NCBI GenBank assembly: GCA_046297455.1
Contig: JBKBIT010000012.1
Span: forward strand, 1 to 64,000
Length of the DNA: 64,000 nucleotides
Reading direction: 5' to 3'
DNA from: ZYF759 sp046297455
Lineage (GTDB): Bacteria; Pseudomonadota; Alphaproteobacteria; Rhizobiales; Rhizobiaceae
The position numbers were made by a program, and so were the translations under genes. Position 1 is the stretch's first letter. Each line of letters opens with the position of its first letter. Below, in pieces: positions 8,830-17,921 of this stretch. The notes below the pieces were generated by a model that did no database searches, was not told the DNA's origin, and was given only the letters and a program-made list of their open reading frames with translations.

Positions 8830-9699
8830 ATGCGCACTGAACCGATCGACAGCAGCCTGCATCCCCGCTTCTGGTCCTACAACCGGCGTCCCGACGAAGC
8901 CGCGCGCCAGGCCGTCCTGCTGCTCGATGGCGCCGGGGAAGCGGAAAACGACGAGACGCGTCACGTCGTCGCCGCTCCCGCCCTGCTGTGGCTTGGTGAC
9001 CTTGCGCCCGGCCGCCTCAGGACCGAGGCGGGTGCTACCGGTTTTCGCAGCACGGTATCGAACGACCTCATCATCGCTGCGATCGGGGACCAGCCGGAAT
9101 CGGTGGATCTGCGCTATCTCGTTGACCGCAATTTTGTCCTGTCGCTTGCCGGCAGCTCGGAACAGATCGGCGTCTTGGAGCGCTGTTTCAACGCGATCCT
9201 GGCCGAGAGCAGGCAACCGCGCGAGGCCTCCCCATTGCTTCTGTCGGCCTTGTTGCGCATCATCCTTGTCGTCATGCTCAGGCTGTCCAGCGGCAGCGAC
9301 CTGATGCTCCCCGGTGTGGGCGAGAAGGCCGGCATCCTGCAGCGGTTCCGGCAGCTGGTCGAAATGAACTTCCGAAGCCACTGGACCATTGCCCAATATG
9401 CGGACGCGCTCGGCATCTCGACCGACCGGCTGCATGCCATCTGCACGACTGGCATCGGCAAACCGCCCAAGGCGCTGGTGTCGGAGAGGCTGGCGCAGGA
9501 AGCGGTGCAGCGCATGGAGCGATCCTCCATCACCATGCAGCAGCTGGGCCATTCGCTCGGCTTCAACGATCCGGCCCACTTCTCCAGCTTTTTCAAGCGC
9601 ATGACCGGCATGGCGCCGAGCCGATATCGTGAGTTGCTGGCGCGCTCGCGCGGCGAAGGCCAGAACCCGGAACCGAAACGCTTCGCCGACTGGCCCTAG
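8830..9699 (+). CDS. AraC-family transcriptional regulator
   Basis: 289 residues from the ATG at 8830; the open frame continues upstream but over the divergent gene. The C-terminal 100 residues hold two helix-turn-helix motifs (WTIAQYADALGISTDRLH and ITMQQLGHSLGFNDPAHFSS) ending in the AraC signature FKRMTGMAPSRYREL. The N-terminal half has no recognised effector domain but probably senses the operon substrate. Placed divergently from the ALDH-Liv operon, it is the obvious candidate regulator. Its TAG stop shares a CTAG with the stop of the convergent deaminase. Confidence 0.88.
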   Translation: MRTEPIDSSLHPRFWSYNRRPDEAARQAVLLLDGAGEAENDETRHVVAAPALLWLGDLAPGRLRTEAGATGFRSTVSNDLIIAAIGDQPESVDLRYLVDRNFVLSLAGSSEQIGVLERCFNAILAESRQPREASPLLLSALLRIILVVMLRLSSGSDLMLPGVGEKAGILQRFRQLVEMNFRSHWTIAQYADALGISTDRLHAICTTGIGKPPKALVSERLAQEAVQRMERSSITMQQLGHSLGFNDPAHFSSFFKRMTGMAPSRYRELLARSRGEGQNPEPKRFADWP

Positions 9700-10982
9700 G
9701 GATTTGGTGCCTGGTGGCGGCGACTGACGGAAGTCGGGCGCCCCGGCAGAGACAGTTCGGCATGGCCAGGCACCGATCGCGATACCACCTTGCCAGACGC
9801 AATGACGTGCAGGCGCCTTGCCCGCAGCCTGATCGCCTCAATCGCATCGCCCGCGTCGAGTACCACGAGGCTCGCCTTCTTGCCGACCTGCAGCCCGTAC
9901 TCGTCCAACCCCATGATGGCGGCATTCTCCACCGTCACCATGTCGAAACAGCGCTTCATGTCGGCGGGGCTGGTCATCTGCGCCACGTGCAGGCCCATGA
10001 AGGCGACGTCGAGCATGTCGGCGGTGCCGAGCGGATACCAGGGATCGAGCACGCAATCCTGGCCGAAGCCGACGCGGATGCCGTGCGCAAGCATCTCGGG
10101 CACACGCGTCATGCCGCGGCGCTTGGGATAGGTGTCGTGGCGGCCCTGAATGACGATGTTGATCAGCGGGTTGGGTACGGCCGACACCTCGGCTTCGGCC
10201 ATCAGCGGCAGCAGCTTGGAGACGTAGTAGTTGTCCATCGAATGCATGGAGGTCAGATGCGAGCCGTTGACGCGGCCCTGCAGGCCAAGCCGCTGCGTCT
10301 CATAGGCCAATTGCTCGACATGACGCGACATCGGGTCGTCGGTCTCGTCGCAATGCATGTCGACGCGAAGTCCCCTTTCGGCCGCGATCTCGCAGAGTTC
10401 GGTCACCGAGCGGCTTCCGTCGGCCATGGTGCGCTCGAAATGCGGAATGCCGCCGACGACCTCGACGCCCATGTCGAGCGCGCGGATCGTGTTCTCGCGC
10501 GCAGTGGGCGACCGATAGAAGCCGTCCTGCGGGAAGGCGACGAGTTGAAGGTCGATGTGCGGCGCGACCTGCTTCTTCACCTCCAGCAGCGCCTCGACGG
10601 CAAGCAACCGGTCGTCGCAGGTGTCCACATGCGAGCGGATCGCGAGCAGGCCCATCGAGACGGCCCAGTCGCAATAGGCGAGCGCCCTCTCCTTCACCGC
10701 CTCATGGGTCAGAAGTGGCTTCAACTCGCCCCAGAGCGCGATGCCTTCCAGAAGCGTGCCGGACTTATTGATGCGCGGGACGCCGTAGGAGAGCGTGGCG
10801 TCCATGTGGAAATGCGGATCGACAAAAGGCGGCGAGACAAGGCAGCCGGTCGCGTCGACGGTCTGTCCCGCTTCGGCGACAAGAGCCGGCTCCACCGCGG
10901 CGATGCGATCACCCTGGATGCCGATATCCGCCTTTTTCCCGTCGGGCAGCGTTCCGCCCTTCACGATCAGGTCGAAGCTCAT
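9696..10982 (-). CDS. CodA-type deaminase, predicted 5-methylcytosine deaminase
   Basis: 428 residues, like E. coli cytosine deaminase. Metal ligands are visible: His57 and His59 (HFH), His210 and Glu213 (HCDE), His242 (SHLTSMH) and Asp309. Gln152 (FPQDG) matches the base-recognition Gln. From His210 onward numbering trails E. coli by exactly four, so Cys310 in GQDCVLDPW occupies the site of E. coli Asp314, the residue that excludes 5-methylcytosine. Published 5-methylcytosine deaminases lack that Asp. The product probably deaminates 5-methylcytosine and/or cytosine to thymine/uracil. It overlaps the upstream permease gene by 4 bases (ATGA) and ends a nucleobase import operon. Confidence 0.9.
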   Translation of the reverse strand: MSFDLIVKGGTLPDGKKADIGIQGDRIAAVEPALVAEAGQTVDATGCLVSPPFVDPHFHMDATLSYGVPRINKSGTLLEGIALWGELKPLLTHEAVKERALAYCDWAVSMGLLAIRSHVDTCDDRLLAVEALLEVKKQVAPHIDLQLVAFPQDGFYRSPTARENTIRALDMGVEVVGGIPHFERTMADGSRSVTELCEIAAERGLRVDMHCDETDDPMSRHVEQLAYETQRLGLQGRVNGSHLTSMHSMDNYYVSKLLPLMAEAEVSAVPNPLINIVIQGRHDTYPKRRGMTRVPEMLAHGIRVGFGQDCVLDPWYPLGTADMLDVAFMGLHVAQMTSPADMKRCFDMVTVENAAIMGLDEYGLQVGKKASLVVLDAGDAIEAIRLRARRLHVIASGKVVSRSVPGHAELSLPGRPTSVSRRHQAPNP

Positions 10983-11917
10983 CTCTCGCCTTTCTGGTAG
11001 GGCACCATCAGCGCCTTGGGATAGGCTGCGCGGCGCGACATCACGATCAGCGCCAGGATCGACAGCACATAGGGCATCATCAGGAAGGCCTGGTAGGGGA
11101 TGCCCTCCGCCACCTGCTGAAGCCTGATCTGGTAGGCGTCGAAGGCAGCAAACAGGATCGCACCGAGCAGTGCCTTGCCCGGCCGCCACGAGCCGAACAC
11201 GACCAGCGCGATGCAGACCCAACCGCGCCCGTTGACCATCTCGAAGAAGAAGGACGAGAAGGCCGACATGGTCAGGAACGCGCCGCCCACTGCCATCAGT
11301 GCGCTGCCCACCATCACCGCACCCATGCGGATGGCGGTGACCGACATGCCCTGCGCCTCGACGGCGGCCGGGTTCTCGCCGGCAGCCCGTACGGCAAGCC
11401 CGAGCGGCGTGCGGTAGAGCACCCAAGCGACCAGGGCCACGGTGATGAACGCCAGATAGGTCAACGGCGTCTGGTTGAACAGCGCGGGGCCGATGAGCGG
11501 GATGTCTGACAGATATGGCACAGCGTAGGGCCGGAACGGCTCGATGCGCGGCGGCGAGGTCACTTCCGGCAACGCCACGCGATAGACGAAATAGGTCAGG
11601 CTTGTGGCGAGCAGCGTGATACCGATGCCGACGACGTGCTGCGACAGGCCGAGCGGCACGGTCAGCGTGGCATGAAGCGCGCCGAACATGGCGCCCGCAA
11701 GTGCCGCGACCGCAACGCCGGTCCACAGATCGCCGCCGGAATAGACCGTGAACCAGCCGGCAAAGGCTCCGGCCGTCATGATACCCTCGATGCCGAGATT
11801 GAGCACGCCCGCCCGCTCGCAGATCAGTTCGCCCATGGTGGCGAAGATCAGCGGTGAGGCGATGCGGATGGCGGCGACCCAGAAAGAGGCGGTGAAGAGG
11901 ATTTCGAGCGCTTCCAT
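10979..11917 (-). CDS. Nucleoside/nucleobase ABC transporter permease (BMP-type, second)
   Basis: 312 residues. Family segment GELICERAGVLNLGIEGIM near residues 27-45 and GENPAAVEAQGMSV, the coupling region, identify the shorter permease of PnrA/YufP-YufQ-type importers. About nine membrane spans. Its ATG shares one base with the stop of the other permease (TGATG), and its stop overlaps the deaminase start. It works with the partner permease and the double ATPase to bring nucleosides or bases into the cytosol. Confidence 0.92.
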   Translation of the reverse strand: MEALEILFTASFWVAAIRIASPLIFATMGELICERAGVLNLGIEGIMTAGAFAGWFTVYSGGDLWTGVAVAALAGAMFGALHATLTVPLGLSQHVVGIGITLLATSLTYFVYRVALPEVTSPPRIEPFRPYAVPYLSDIPLIGPALFNQTPLTYLAFITVALVAWVLYRTPLGLAVRAAGENPAAVEAQGMSVTAIRMGAVMVGSALMAVGGAFLTMSAFSSFFFEMVNGRGWVCIALVVFGSWRPGKALLGAILFAAFDAYQIRLQQVAEGIPYQAFLMMPYVLSILALIVMSRRAAYPKALMVPYQKGER

Positions 11918-12966
11918 CAATTCCACCTGATCCGGAAGCGCGACAGCATGATCGCCGTGACCATGGTCAGGAGCGCGGTCGCCACCATCACGTTGGCGAT
12001 GTAGGAGGGCACGCCGGCCGTCCGGCTCATCGCATCGGCGCCGACGAAGATGCCGGCCACGAAAATCGCTGCCGCCACCACGCCGAGCGGGTTGAGCATC
12101 GCCAGCATGGCCACCACGATGCCGGTGTAGCCGAAGCCCGGCGAGAGCTCGAGCGTGAGGTTGCGCGCCGTGCCTGCCACTTCGGAAAAGCCGGCGAGTG
12201 CCGCCAGCCCGCCTGAGATCATCGCCGTCTTGAGCAGCACGCGGTTGACGGGGATGCCGGCAAAACGCGCGGCCTCGGCATTGTGGCCGACGGCTCGCAT
12301 CTCGTAGCCAAGCGTCGTCTTCTTCATCACGAACCAGACCGCGACCGCCGCCACCACCGCCAGCACGAAGCCGTAGTGAAGCCTCAGCCCGGTCACCACC
12401 CGAGGCAGCCGCGCCTCGGCAATCAGGCTCGCCGAGCGCGGCCATCCCAGCGCCATCGGGTCCCGCAACACGCCTTCCAGCAACATCGACACGAAGAGCA
12501 GCACGACGAAATTCAGAAGCAGGGTGGTGACGACCTCGTCGACGCCAAGCCGCACCTTCAGGAAGGCAGGGCCGAGCAGCATCAGCCCGCCGCCGATCAT
12601 CGCCGCCACGATCAGGATTGGGATCAGCAAGGGTGCGGGCAGCGGCAGTGCACCGGTGCCCAGAACCACGGTGACGACCGCGCCGACATAGAGCTGCGCT
12701 TCCGCGCCGATGTTCCAAAGCTTGGCACGGAACGCGACGGCGACGGCAAGGCCGGTGAAGATCAGCGGCGTGGCACGCGTCAGCGTCTCAAGTGCTGCGA
12801 ACTGCGTTCCGGCCGCGCCCACCAGCACCAGATGGAAGACGGAGAAGGGCGACGCGCCTGCCGCGATCACCAGAAGCGATACCAGCACCAGCGTCACCGC
12901 CACCGCACCCAGCGGATAGGCAAGCGATGTCGCGAGCGAGGGTGTCGGCTTGGCCTCTAGCCGCAT
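11917..12966 (-). CDS. Nucleoside/nucleobase ABC transporter permease (BMP-type, first)
   Basis: 349 residues. LWNIGAEAQLYVGAVV around residues 84-99 and MRAVGHNAEAARFAGIP are hallmarks of the longer permease in BMP-family nucleoside importers. N-terminal cytosolic stretch, then roughly nine spans. It overlaps the ATPase gene by one base at 12966. It is membrane-embedded and paired with the following permease. Confidence 0.92.
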   Translation of the reverse strand: MRLEAKPTPSLATSLAYPLGAVAVTLVLVSLLVIAAGASPFSVFHLVLVGAAGTQFAALETLTRATPLIFTGLAVAVAFRAKLWNIGAEAQLYVGAVVTVVLGTGALPLPAPLLIPILIVAAMIGGGLMLLGPAFLKVRLGVDEVVTTLLLNFVVLLFVSMLLEGVLRDPMALGWPRSASLIAEARLPRVVTGLRLHYGFVLAVVAAVAVWFVMKKTTLGYEMRAVGHNAEAARFAGIPVNRVLLKTAMISGGLAALAGFSEVAGTARNLTLELSPGFGYTGIVVAMLAMLNPLGVVAAAIFVAGIFVGADAMSRTAGVPSYIANVMVATALLTMVTAIMLSRFRIRWN

Positions 12967-14486
12967 CAGGCCGCCTCCCCTATTCCATGTCCCGCCATCA
13001 GTTCGCCCAGTTCCGCCACGCTGCGCTCGCCGCGTGAAGACGGCGCCGAGACGCGGCCCTGATAGGCCACGATGATGGAATCCGACAGCGCCAGCACCTC
13101 GTCCAGGTCTTCCGAGATCAGGAGGATGGCCGCTCCGCGATCGCGCGCCTCCAGCAGCTTGCCATGCACATAGGCGACGGCGCCGACGTCCAGCCCGCGC
13201 GTCGGCTGGTTGGCGAGGATGATGATCGGGTCGGGATCAAGCGCCCTGCCCAGGATCAGCTTCTGCATGTTGCCGCCCGACAGGAGCCTGATGCGCGTTT
13301 CCGGCGAGGGGCATTTCACGTCGTAGTCGGCGATCAGCCTTTCAGCGAAGCGGCGTGCCTCGCCCCAATTGACCACGCCAGCCCGGCTGAACGGTTCCTG
13401 CCGGTATCGCTCCGAGACCACGTTCTCGGCCACCGACATGTCGGCGATCGAGCCCACGGCGTGGCGATCCTCCGGTATCCGCGCGATGCCGGCCGAAAGG
13501 GCCGCGCGCGGCGACCAGTCGCCGATCTGCCTGCCCTCGACCAGGATGCGGCCCGATACCGGCCGCTCGGTCCCGGCGATGATGGCGGCAATCGCTCCCT
13601 GGCCGTTTCCGGAGACGCCCGCCAATCCGGTTATCGTGCCGGCGCGAAGGGCAAAGGAGACCTCGCGCAACGGGCTGCCGCCTGGCCGCTGGCCGGTGGA
13701 CACATTGTCGAATTCAAGCAGCGGCGCACCCGGGCTTGCCGGCCGCGGCTCGGGCATGCGTACCTCCTGCCCGACCATCAGCGAGGCCAGTTCCTGGCGG
13801 GTGGTGGCGGATGTTCGCCGCTCGCCCGCGAGTCGTCCGCCGCGCAGCACCAGCACGCGATCGGAGACAGCCATCACCTCGTTCAGCTTGTGGGAGATGA
13901 AGATGATCGACAGGCCTTCGGCCACCAGCAGCTTCAGCGTTGCAAACAGCGCTTCCGTCTCCTGCGGGGTCAGCACGGCCGTGGGTTCGTCGAGGATCAG
14001 GATGCGCGCGTCGCGATAGAGCGCCTTGAGGATTTCGACGCGCTGGCGTTCGCCCACCGCCAGCAGCGACACCTGCGCGGCCGGATCGACGGCAAGGCCG
14101 AAATCGGCCGACAATTTGCGGATGCGTGCGGTGGCGACGCGCCGGTCCAGCCGCCATGACCAGGGGCTCTGCGTGCCGAGAACGATATTGTCGAACACGC
14201 TCATATTGTCGGCCAGCGTGAAATGCTGGTGCACCATGCCGATGCCGGCCTGCAGCGCTGCCTTGGGATCGCCCGCAGGCAAAGGCTGACCGAAGGCCTC
14301 GATATGCCCCTCGTCGGCGACATAGTGGCCGAACAGGATGTTCATCAGCGTCGTCTTGCCGGCGCCGTTCTCGCCAAGAAGCGCCACCACCTCGCCCTTC
14401 TTCAGGTCGACGTCGATGCCGTCATTGGCCACCAGCGCGCCAAAGCGCTTGGTGATGCCGGAGAGCTTGAGGACGGTTTCGGGCAT
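12966..14486 (-). CDS. Double-domain ABC ATPase of the nucleoside importer
   Basis: 506 residues with two ATPase halves. The first has Walker A GENGAGKTT and Walker B LILDEPTAVL with a degenerate signature (AVGERQR). The second has a degenerate Walker A (GVSGNGQGA, no Lys) but an intact LSGGNMQK signature. This asymmetric pattern is normal for YufO/RbsA-like ATPases, leaving one strong hydrolytic site. It energises the two permeases downstream. A 140-base gap with three stem-loops separates it from the binding-protein gene. Confidence 0.93.
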   Translation of the reverse strand: MPETVLKLSGITKRFGALVANDGIDVDLKKGEVVALLGENGAGKTTLMNILFGHYVADEGHIEAFGQPLPAGDPKAALQAGIGMVHQHFTLADNMSVFDNIVLGTQSPWSWRLDRRVATARIRKLSADFGLAVDPAAQVSLLAVGERQRVEILKALYRDARILILDEPTAVLTPQETEALFATLKLLVAEGLSIIFISHKLNEVMAVSDRVLVLRGGRLAGERRTSATTRQELASLMVGQEVRMPEPRPASPGAPLLEFDNVSTGQRPGGSPLREVSFALRAGTITGLAGVSGNGQGAIAAIIAGTERPVSGRILVEGRQIGDWSPRAALSAGIARIPEDRHAVGSIADMSVAENVVSERYRQEPFSRAGVVNWGEARRFAERLIADYDVKCPSPETRIRLLSGGNMQKLILGRALDPDPIIILANQPTRGLDVGAVAYVHGKLLEARDRGAAILLISEDLDEVLALSDSIIVAYQGRVSAPSSRGERSVAELGELMAGHGIGEAA

Positions 14487-14515
14487 GAGCGAGATAATGA
14501 GGTGTTGCGGATCTG

Positions 14516-14617
14516 CGCCCTGCCCTCCCGGTCAATGGGCAGGGCGGCCACGATGCTGCCGGGTGGAGGCCCGTCATGCCCTCCACCCGATCGTTGAATG
14601 TGCCCCCTACTTGGGGG
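14516..14617 (-). promoter_or_regulatory. Three tandem stem-loops between binding protein and ATPase genes
   Basis: Inverted repeats: 14516-14525 with 14537-14546 (CGCCCTGCCC / GGGCAGGGCG, 10 bp); 14560-14569 with 14580-14589 (CGGGTGGAGG / CCTCCACCCG, 10 bp); 14603-14607 with 14613-14617 (CCCCC / GGGGG, 5 bp). All lie in the 140-base gap after the binding-protein stop. No T-run follows, so mRNA stabilisation or partial readthrough control favouring the binding protein is the likely role. Confidence 0.6.
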
Positions 14618-14626
14618 AGAGGTGCA

Positions 14627-15664
14627 TCAGCCCGAGCGCGGCTCGTCGTCGTTGATGTTGACCTCGAAATCGCCGGCCTTGATCTCGGCCTCGCGCTGGG
14701 CAACCAGCGCCTTGATCTCGTCGGAGACCCGGTCCTCGAACGTGCCGAGCGGCGCCATGGAGCAGCCGCCATGCTTCATGAAGGAGTAGATGCCGTAGTC
14801 CTCCGCCTCGAACGTGCCCTCGCGCACGCGCTCGATCGCGGCGTCGAGCGTCGGCTCGAAATGCCAGATCGCGGACGCCGCGACCGTGTCCGGATAATCG
14901 GGCTGGGTGTCGATGACATTGCCGATGGCCAGGATGCCGCGCTCCTGAGCGGCTTCTGCAACGCCGAAACGCTCGGCATACATGATGTCCGCGCCGGCAT
15001 CGATCTGGGCGAACGCCGTTTCCTTGGCCGCCGGCGGGTCGAACCAGGAACCGATGAAGGAGACCTGGAAACGCGTGTCGGGCGCGATCTCGCGCACGCC
15101 GTCCATGAAGGCGTGCATGAGACGGTTCACCTCCGGGATCGGATACCCGCCGACCATGCCGATATTCCTGCTCTCGGTCAGCGAGCCGGCCACCAGGCCG
15201 GTCAGGTAGGCCGCGTCCTGGATGTAGTTGTCGAAGACCGCGAAATTCGGGAATTCCGGGTCTTCCTTGAAGCTGGATCCCATCAGGAAGGCGGTGTTCG
15301 GATAATCCAGCGCGACCTCGCGGGCCGCATCCTCGACGCCGAACACCTCGCCGATGATCAGGTCGTGACCGGCCTCGGCATATTCGCGCATGACGCGCTC
15401 GTAGTCGGTGTTGGAGACGTTCTCCGAGAAGACATACTCGATGTCGCCGCGGTCGCGGGCAGTGTTGGCGGCCAGATGGATGCGGCTGACCCATTGCTGC
15501 TCGGTCGGCACCGTATAGATCGCGGCCACTTTCAGCGGCTCCTGCGCGATCAGGCGGCTCGGGAAAGTGCCGACTGCCGCGAGGGCTGTCGCTGCACCGG
15601 CGGCCTGCAGCAATCGCCGGCGTGACACGTGTAACTTCTTTCTGGGATTTAGAATTTTCGACAT
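14627..15664 (-). CDS. BMP-family periplasmic nucleoside/nucleobase-binding protein
   Basis: 345 residues. The leader carries a Tat-like SRRRLLQAAG motif (14-23), then a hydrophobic run ending near residue 40. The mature protein belongs to the basic membrane protein/PnrA family (VAAIYTVPTEQQWVSRIH..., GVEDAAREVALDYPNTAFL, IGMVGGYPIPEVNRLM). It binds purine or pyrimidine derivatives for the importer encoded downstream. The deaminase at the operon end suggests cytosine or 5-methylcytosine. ATG at 15664 follows AGAGG. Confidence 0.88.
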   Translation of the reverse strand: MSKILNPRKKLHVSRRRLLQAAGAATALAAVGTFPSRLIAQEPLKVAAIYTVPTEQQWVSRIHLAANTARDRGDIEYVFSENVSNTDYERVMREYAEAGHDLIIGEVFGVEDAAREVALDYPNTAFLMGSSFKEDPEFPNFAVFDNYIQDAAYLTGLVAGSLTESRNIGMVGGYPIPEVNRLMHAFMDGVREIAPDTRFQVSFIGSWFDPPAAKETAFAQIDAGADIMYAERFGVAEAAQERGILAIGNVIDTQPDYPDTVAASAIWHFEPTLDAAIERVREGTFEAEDYGIYSFMKHGGCSMAPLGTFEDRVSDEIKALVAQREAEIKAGDFEVNINDDEPRSG

Positions 15665-15719
15665 GGGTACACCTCTGGAGGATGGGGCTTTGCCCCGTTG
15701 CTTTTTTATCGTTTGGTCA

Positions 15720-15748
15720 AGATTATTTCAGTTCCGCGTGATCGGCAA
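15720..15748 (-). promoter_or_regulatory. Candidate sigma70 promoter for the nucleoside import operon
   Basis: Reading the minus strand, TTGCCG (15743-15748) is followed after 17 bases by TAATCT (15720-15725), about 55 bases before the binding-protein start. Between promoter and start is a hairpin (GGGGC 15684-15688, GCCCC 15692-15696). Fair match only. Confidence 0.4.
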
Positions 15749-15786
15749 TCGGCCGCTGCCGCAAACCACAGGCCAATCTAAGCCGG

Positions 15787-16443
15787 CTACCTGTCGGAGA
15801 CGGCGCGGGCGATCGCCTCACGCACCTCTTCGAGCCCGCTGCCCTTTTCCGAAGAGGTTGCCAGCACCTCCGGATAGGCGGCCGGCCGCTTGGAGATCTT
15901 GGCAAGTGTCTCCGAGATCAGACGCGGCAGGCCCGCCTGTTTGATCTTGTCGGCCTTGGTCAGGACGAGTTGGTAGGAGACGGCCGCCTTGTCGAGCAGC
16001 GCGAGTACCTCCTCGTCGTTCTTCTTGATCCCGTGGCGCGCGTCGATCAGCACATAGACGCGCTTCAGCGTGACCCTTCCCCTCAGATAGTCGAGTACCA
16101 GTTTCGTCCACTCGTCCACCTTCTCCTTGGGCGCCTTGGCATAGCCGTAGCCCGGCATGTCGACGATGGCGAAGGGCGGCAGATCGCCGGGCTGGCCAGA
16201 AAACCCGTCCGGCACGAAATAGTTGAGCTCCTGCGTTCGGCCAGGCGTGTTGGAGGTGCGCGCCAGCCCCTTCTTGCCGACCAGCGCATTGATGAGCGAC
16301 GACTTGCCGACGTTGGAGCGCCCGGCAAAGGCGATCTCCGGCGGGCCTTCGGGCGGCAGGAACTTCATGGCCGGCACACCCCGGATGAAGACCCAGTTGC
16401 CGGTAAACAGCCGCTCGAACGGATCTTGTTCTTCGATATCCAT
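15787..16443 (-). CDS. yihA: Ribosome biogenesis GTPase YihA/YsxC (EngB)
   Basis: 218 residues, typical. G1 GRSNVGKSS (41-49), G2 TPGRTQ, G3 DMPGYG (95-100), G4 TKAD and a C-terminal SSEKGSG (G5-like) are all present. It assists large-subunit ribosome assembly in the cytosol. In many rhizobia it directly follows yidC; here a fasciclin gene and an acetyltransferase gene lie between. Only 6 bases separate it from the acetyltransferase, so the two are probably co-transcribed. Confidence 0.96.
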   Translation of the reverse strand: MDIEEQDPFERLFTGNWVFIRGVPAMKFLPPEGPPEIAFAGRSNVGKSSLINALVGKKGLARTSNTPGRTQELNYFVPDGFSGQPGDLPPFAIVDMPGYGYAKAPKEKVDEWTKLVLDYLRGRVTLKRVYVLIDARHGIKKNDEEVLALLDKAAVSYQLVLTKADKIKQAGLPRLISETLAKISKRPAAYPEVLATSSEKGSGLEEVREAIARAVSDR

Positions 16444-16449
16444 TGCCGC

Positions 16450-17088
16450 CTACCCTGCCCTTTCTAAAGCATCCACGTCGCCGCCTCGCACAAGATCGAG
16501 GTTGCGGCTGATTTTGTCGATCGGCCATTCCCACCATGCAATCGCCAGCAGCCGCCTAGTCGTCTCGTCATCGAAGCGACGCCTGACCACGCGCGCGGGA
16601 TTGCCGGCCACTATCGCATAAGGCGGCACATCGCTTGCCACCACGGACTTCGCCGCCACCACCGCGCCGTCGCCGATGGTCACGCCCGGCATGATGGTGG
16701 CGTCGTAGCCGATCCAGACATCGTTGCCCACAACAGTGTTGCCACGGAGCTCATCGTCCCACGTCTTTGGATCGAACCCCGACTCCCAGCCACGGCCAAA
16801 AATGTTGAAGGGATAGGTCGAGATGCCCGACATGGCGTGGTTGGCGCCGTTCATGATGAACAGAATGTCCGAGGCAAGGGCGCAGAACCTGCCGATGATC
16901 AGCCTGTCTCCGATGAACTCGTAGTGATGGGCGACGCATTTCTCGACAAAACGCTCTGGCCCGTCAGGGTCGTCGTAATAGGTGAACTCGCCGATCTCGA
17001 TCAGCGGATGATCGACAAGCGGCTTCAGGAAGCCCACCCTCGGGTGGCCTTCCATCGGATGAGGATTGTTTGGGTCGGGACCATTCAT
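16450..17088 (-). CDS. CatB/Vat-type hexapeptide-repeat O-acetyltransferase
   Basis: 212 residues with left-handed beta-helix hexapeptide repeats (IGRFCALASDILFIM, VVGNDVWIGYDATIMPGV, IGDGAVVAAKSVV, AIVAGNPARVVRRRF). MNGANHAMSGISTYPFNIF carries the His typical of xenobiotic acetyltransferases (chloramphenicol CatB, streptogramin Vat). It would transfer acetyl from acetyl-CoA to a hydroxyl; resistance is a family possibility, not shown here. GGAG precedes the ATG at 17088. Close to yihA, so likely expressed with it. Confidence 0.87.
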   Translation of the reverse strand: MNGPDPNNPHPMEGHPRVGFLKPLVDHPLIEIGEFTYYDDPDGPERFVEKCVAHHYEFIGDRLIIGRFCALASDILFIMNGANHAMSGISTYPFNIFGRGWESGFDPKTWDDELRGNTVVGNDVWIGYDATIMPGVTIGDGAVVAAKSVVASDVPPYAIVAGNPARVVRRRFDDETTRRLLAIAWWEWPIDKISRNLDLVRGGDVDALERAG

Positions 17089-17353
17089 GGCCGATACTCC
17101 ATTTGCCTTGGCGAGATAACGGGGTGAAGGCTGGAGGCGATCCGTGTTCGCGCCCCCCGGCGCGAGCGATACGGACCTCTTTAGTCGACCATGTTCTCGA
17201 TACTCCGGAGAGGAAGGGTGTTGCCTGAGACATCCGGCGAAGTGCCGGACGGGGCGCTCTTAGCGTCGAATGAGGGCAAAAGAAAGGGCCGGTCTCCGCG
17301 AGGGTCGTTGTGGAAACCGGCTCGGAACGGGCGGTCAACTGGACCGCCGCTCG

Positions 17354-17911
17354 TTACATGGCGGGCAGCAGCACGCCATTGACGACATGGATGACGCCGT
17401 TCGACTGATTCACGTCGGCGATCGTGACGATGGCCTCGTTGCCATTGGCATCGACGATAGCGACGCCCTGGCCGGAAGGAACGACGGTCAGCATGCCACC
17501 CTGTACCGTGGTCAGCATGGCATCATCGCCTCCCATCTGGGCCATGCGGCCGAGTTCTGGTCCCGACAGATTGCCGGCGACGACATGATAGGTCAGCACG
17601 CCGGTCAGCTGATCGCGGTTTTCTTCCATCAACAACGTGTCGACGGTGCCGGCGGGCAGCATCTCGAATGCGGCGTTAGTCGGCGCGAAGACGGTGAACG
17701 GGCCGGGGCCCTGGAGTGTCTCGACGAGGCCAGCGGCCTGCACGGCTGCCACGAGAGTCGTGTGGTCGGCGGAATTGACGGCGTTTTCGACGATGTTGCG
17801 CTCGGCGAGCATCGGCGCGCCGCCGACCATCGGGTTTTCCTGGGCCTGTGCCGCTGCCGTGAATGCCAGCGCTGCCGAGAGGACAAGTGTCTTGAAGGTT
17901 AAGCTACGCAT
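17354..17911 (-). CDS. Secreted fasciclin (FAS1) domain protein
   Basis: 185 residues. Signal peptide (LTFKTLVLSAALAFTAAAQA, residues 4-23), then one FAS1 domain with both conserved boxes: FTVFAPTNAAFEMLPAGTVDTLL and LTYHVVAGNLSG, ending SNGVIHVVNGVLLPAM. Periplasmic or surface adhesion-type protein of unknown partner. Single-domain secreted fasciclins are common in alphaproteobacteria. A short hairpin covers part of its ribosome-binding site. It sits alone between yidC and the acetyltransferase. Confidence 0.92.
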   Translation of the reverse strand: MRSLTFKTLVLSAALAFTAAAQAQENPMVGGAPMLAERNIVENAVNSADHTTLVAAVQAAGLVETLQGPGPFTVFAPTNAAFEMLPAGTVDTLLMEENRDQLTGVLTYHVVAGNLSGPELGRMAQMGGDDAMLTTVQGGMLTVVPSGQGVAIVDANGNEAIVTIADVNQSNGVIHVVNGVLLPAM

Positions 17912-17921
17912 TGAAGGGTCT

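Noticed and set aside
15684..15707. GGGGC/GCCCC hairpin followed by six T on the plus strand, as a terminator
   Set aside because: No plus-strand gene ends here; on the minus strand it lies in the 5' leader of the binding-protein gene.
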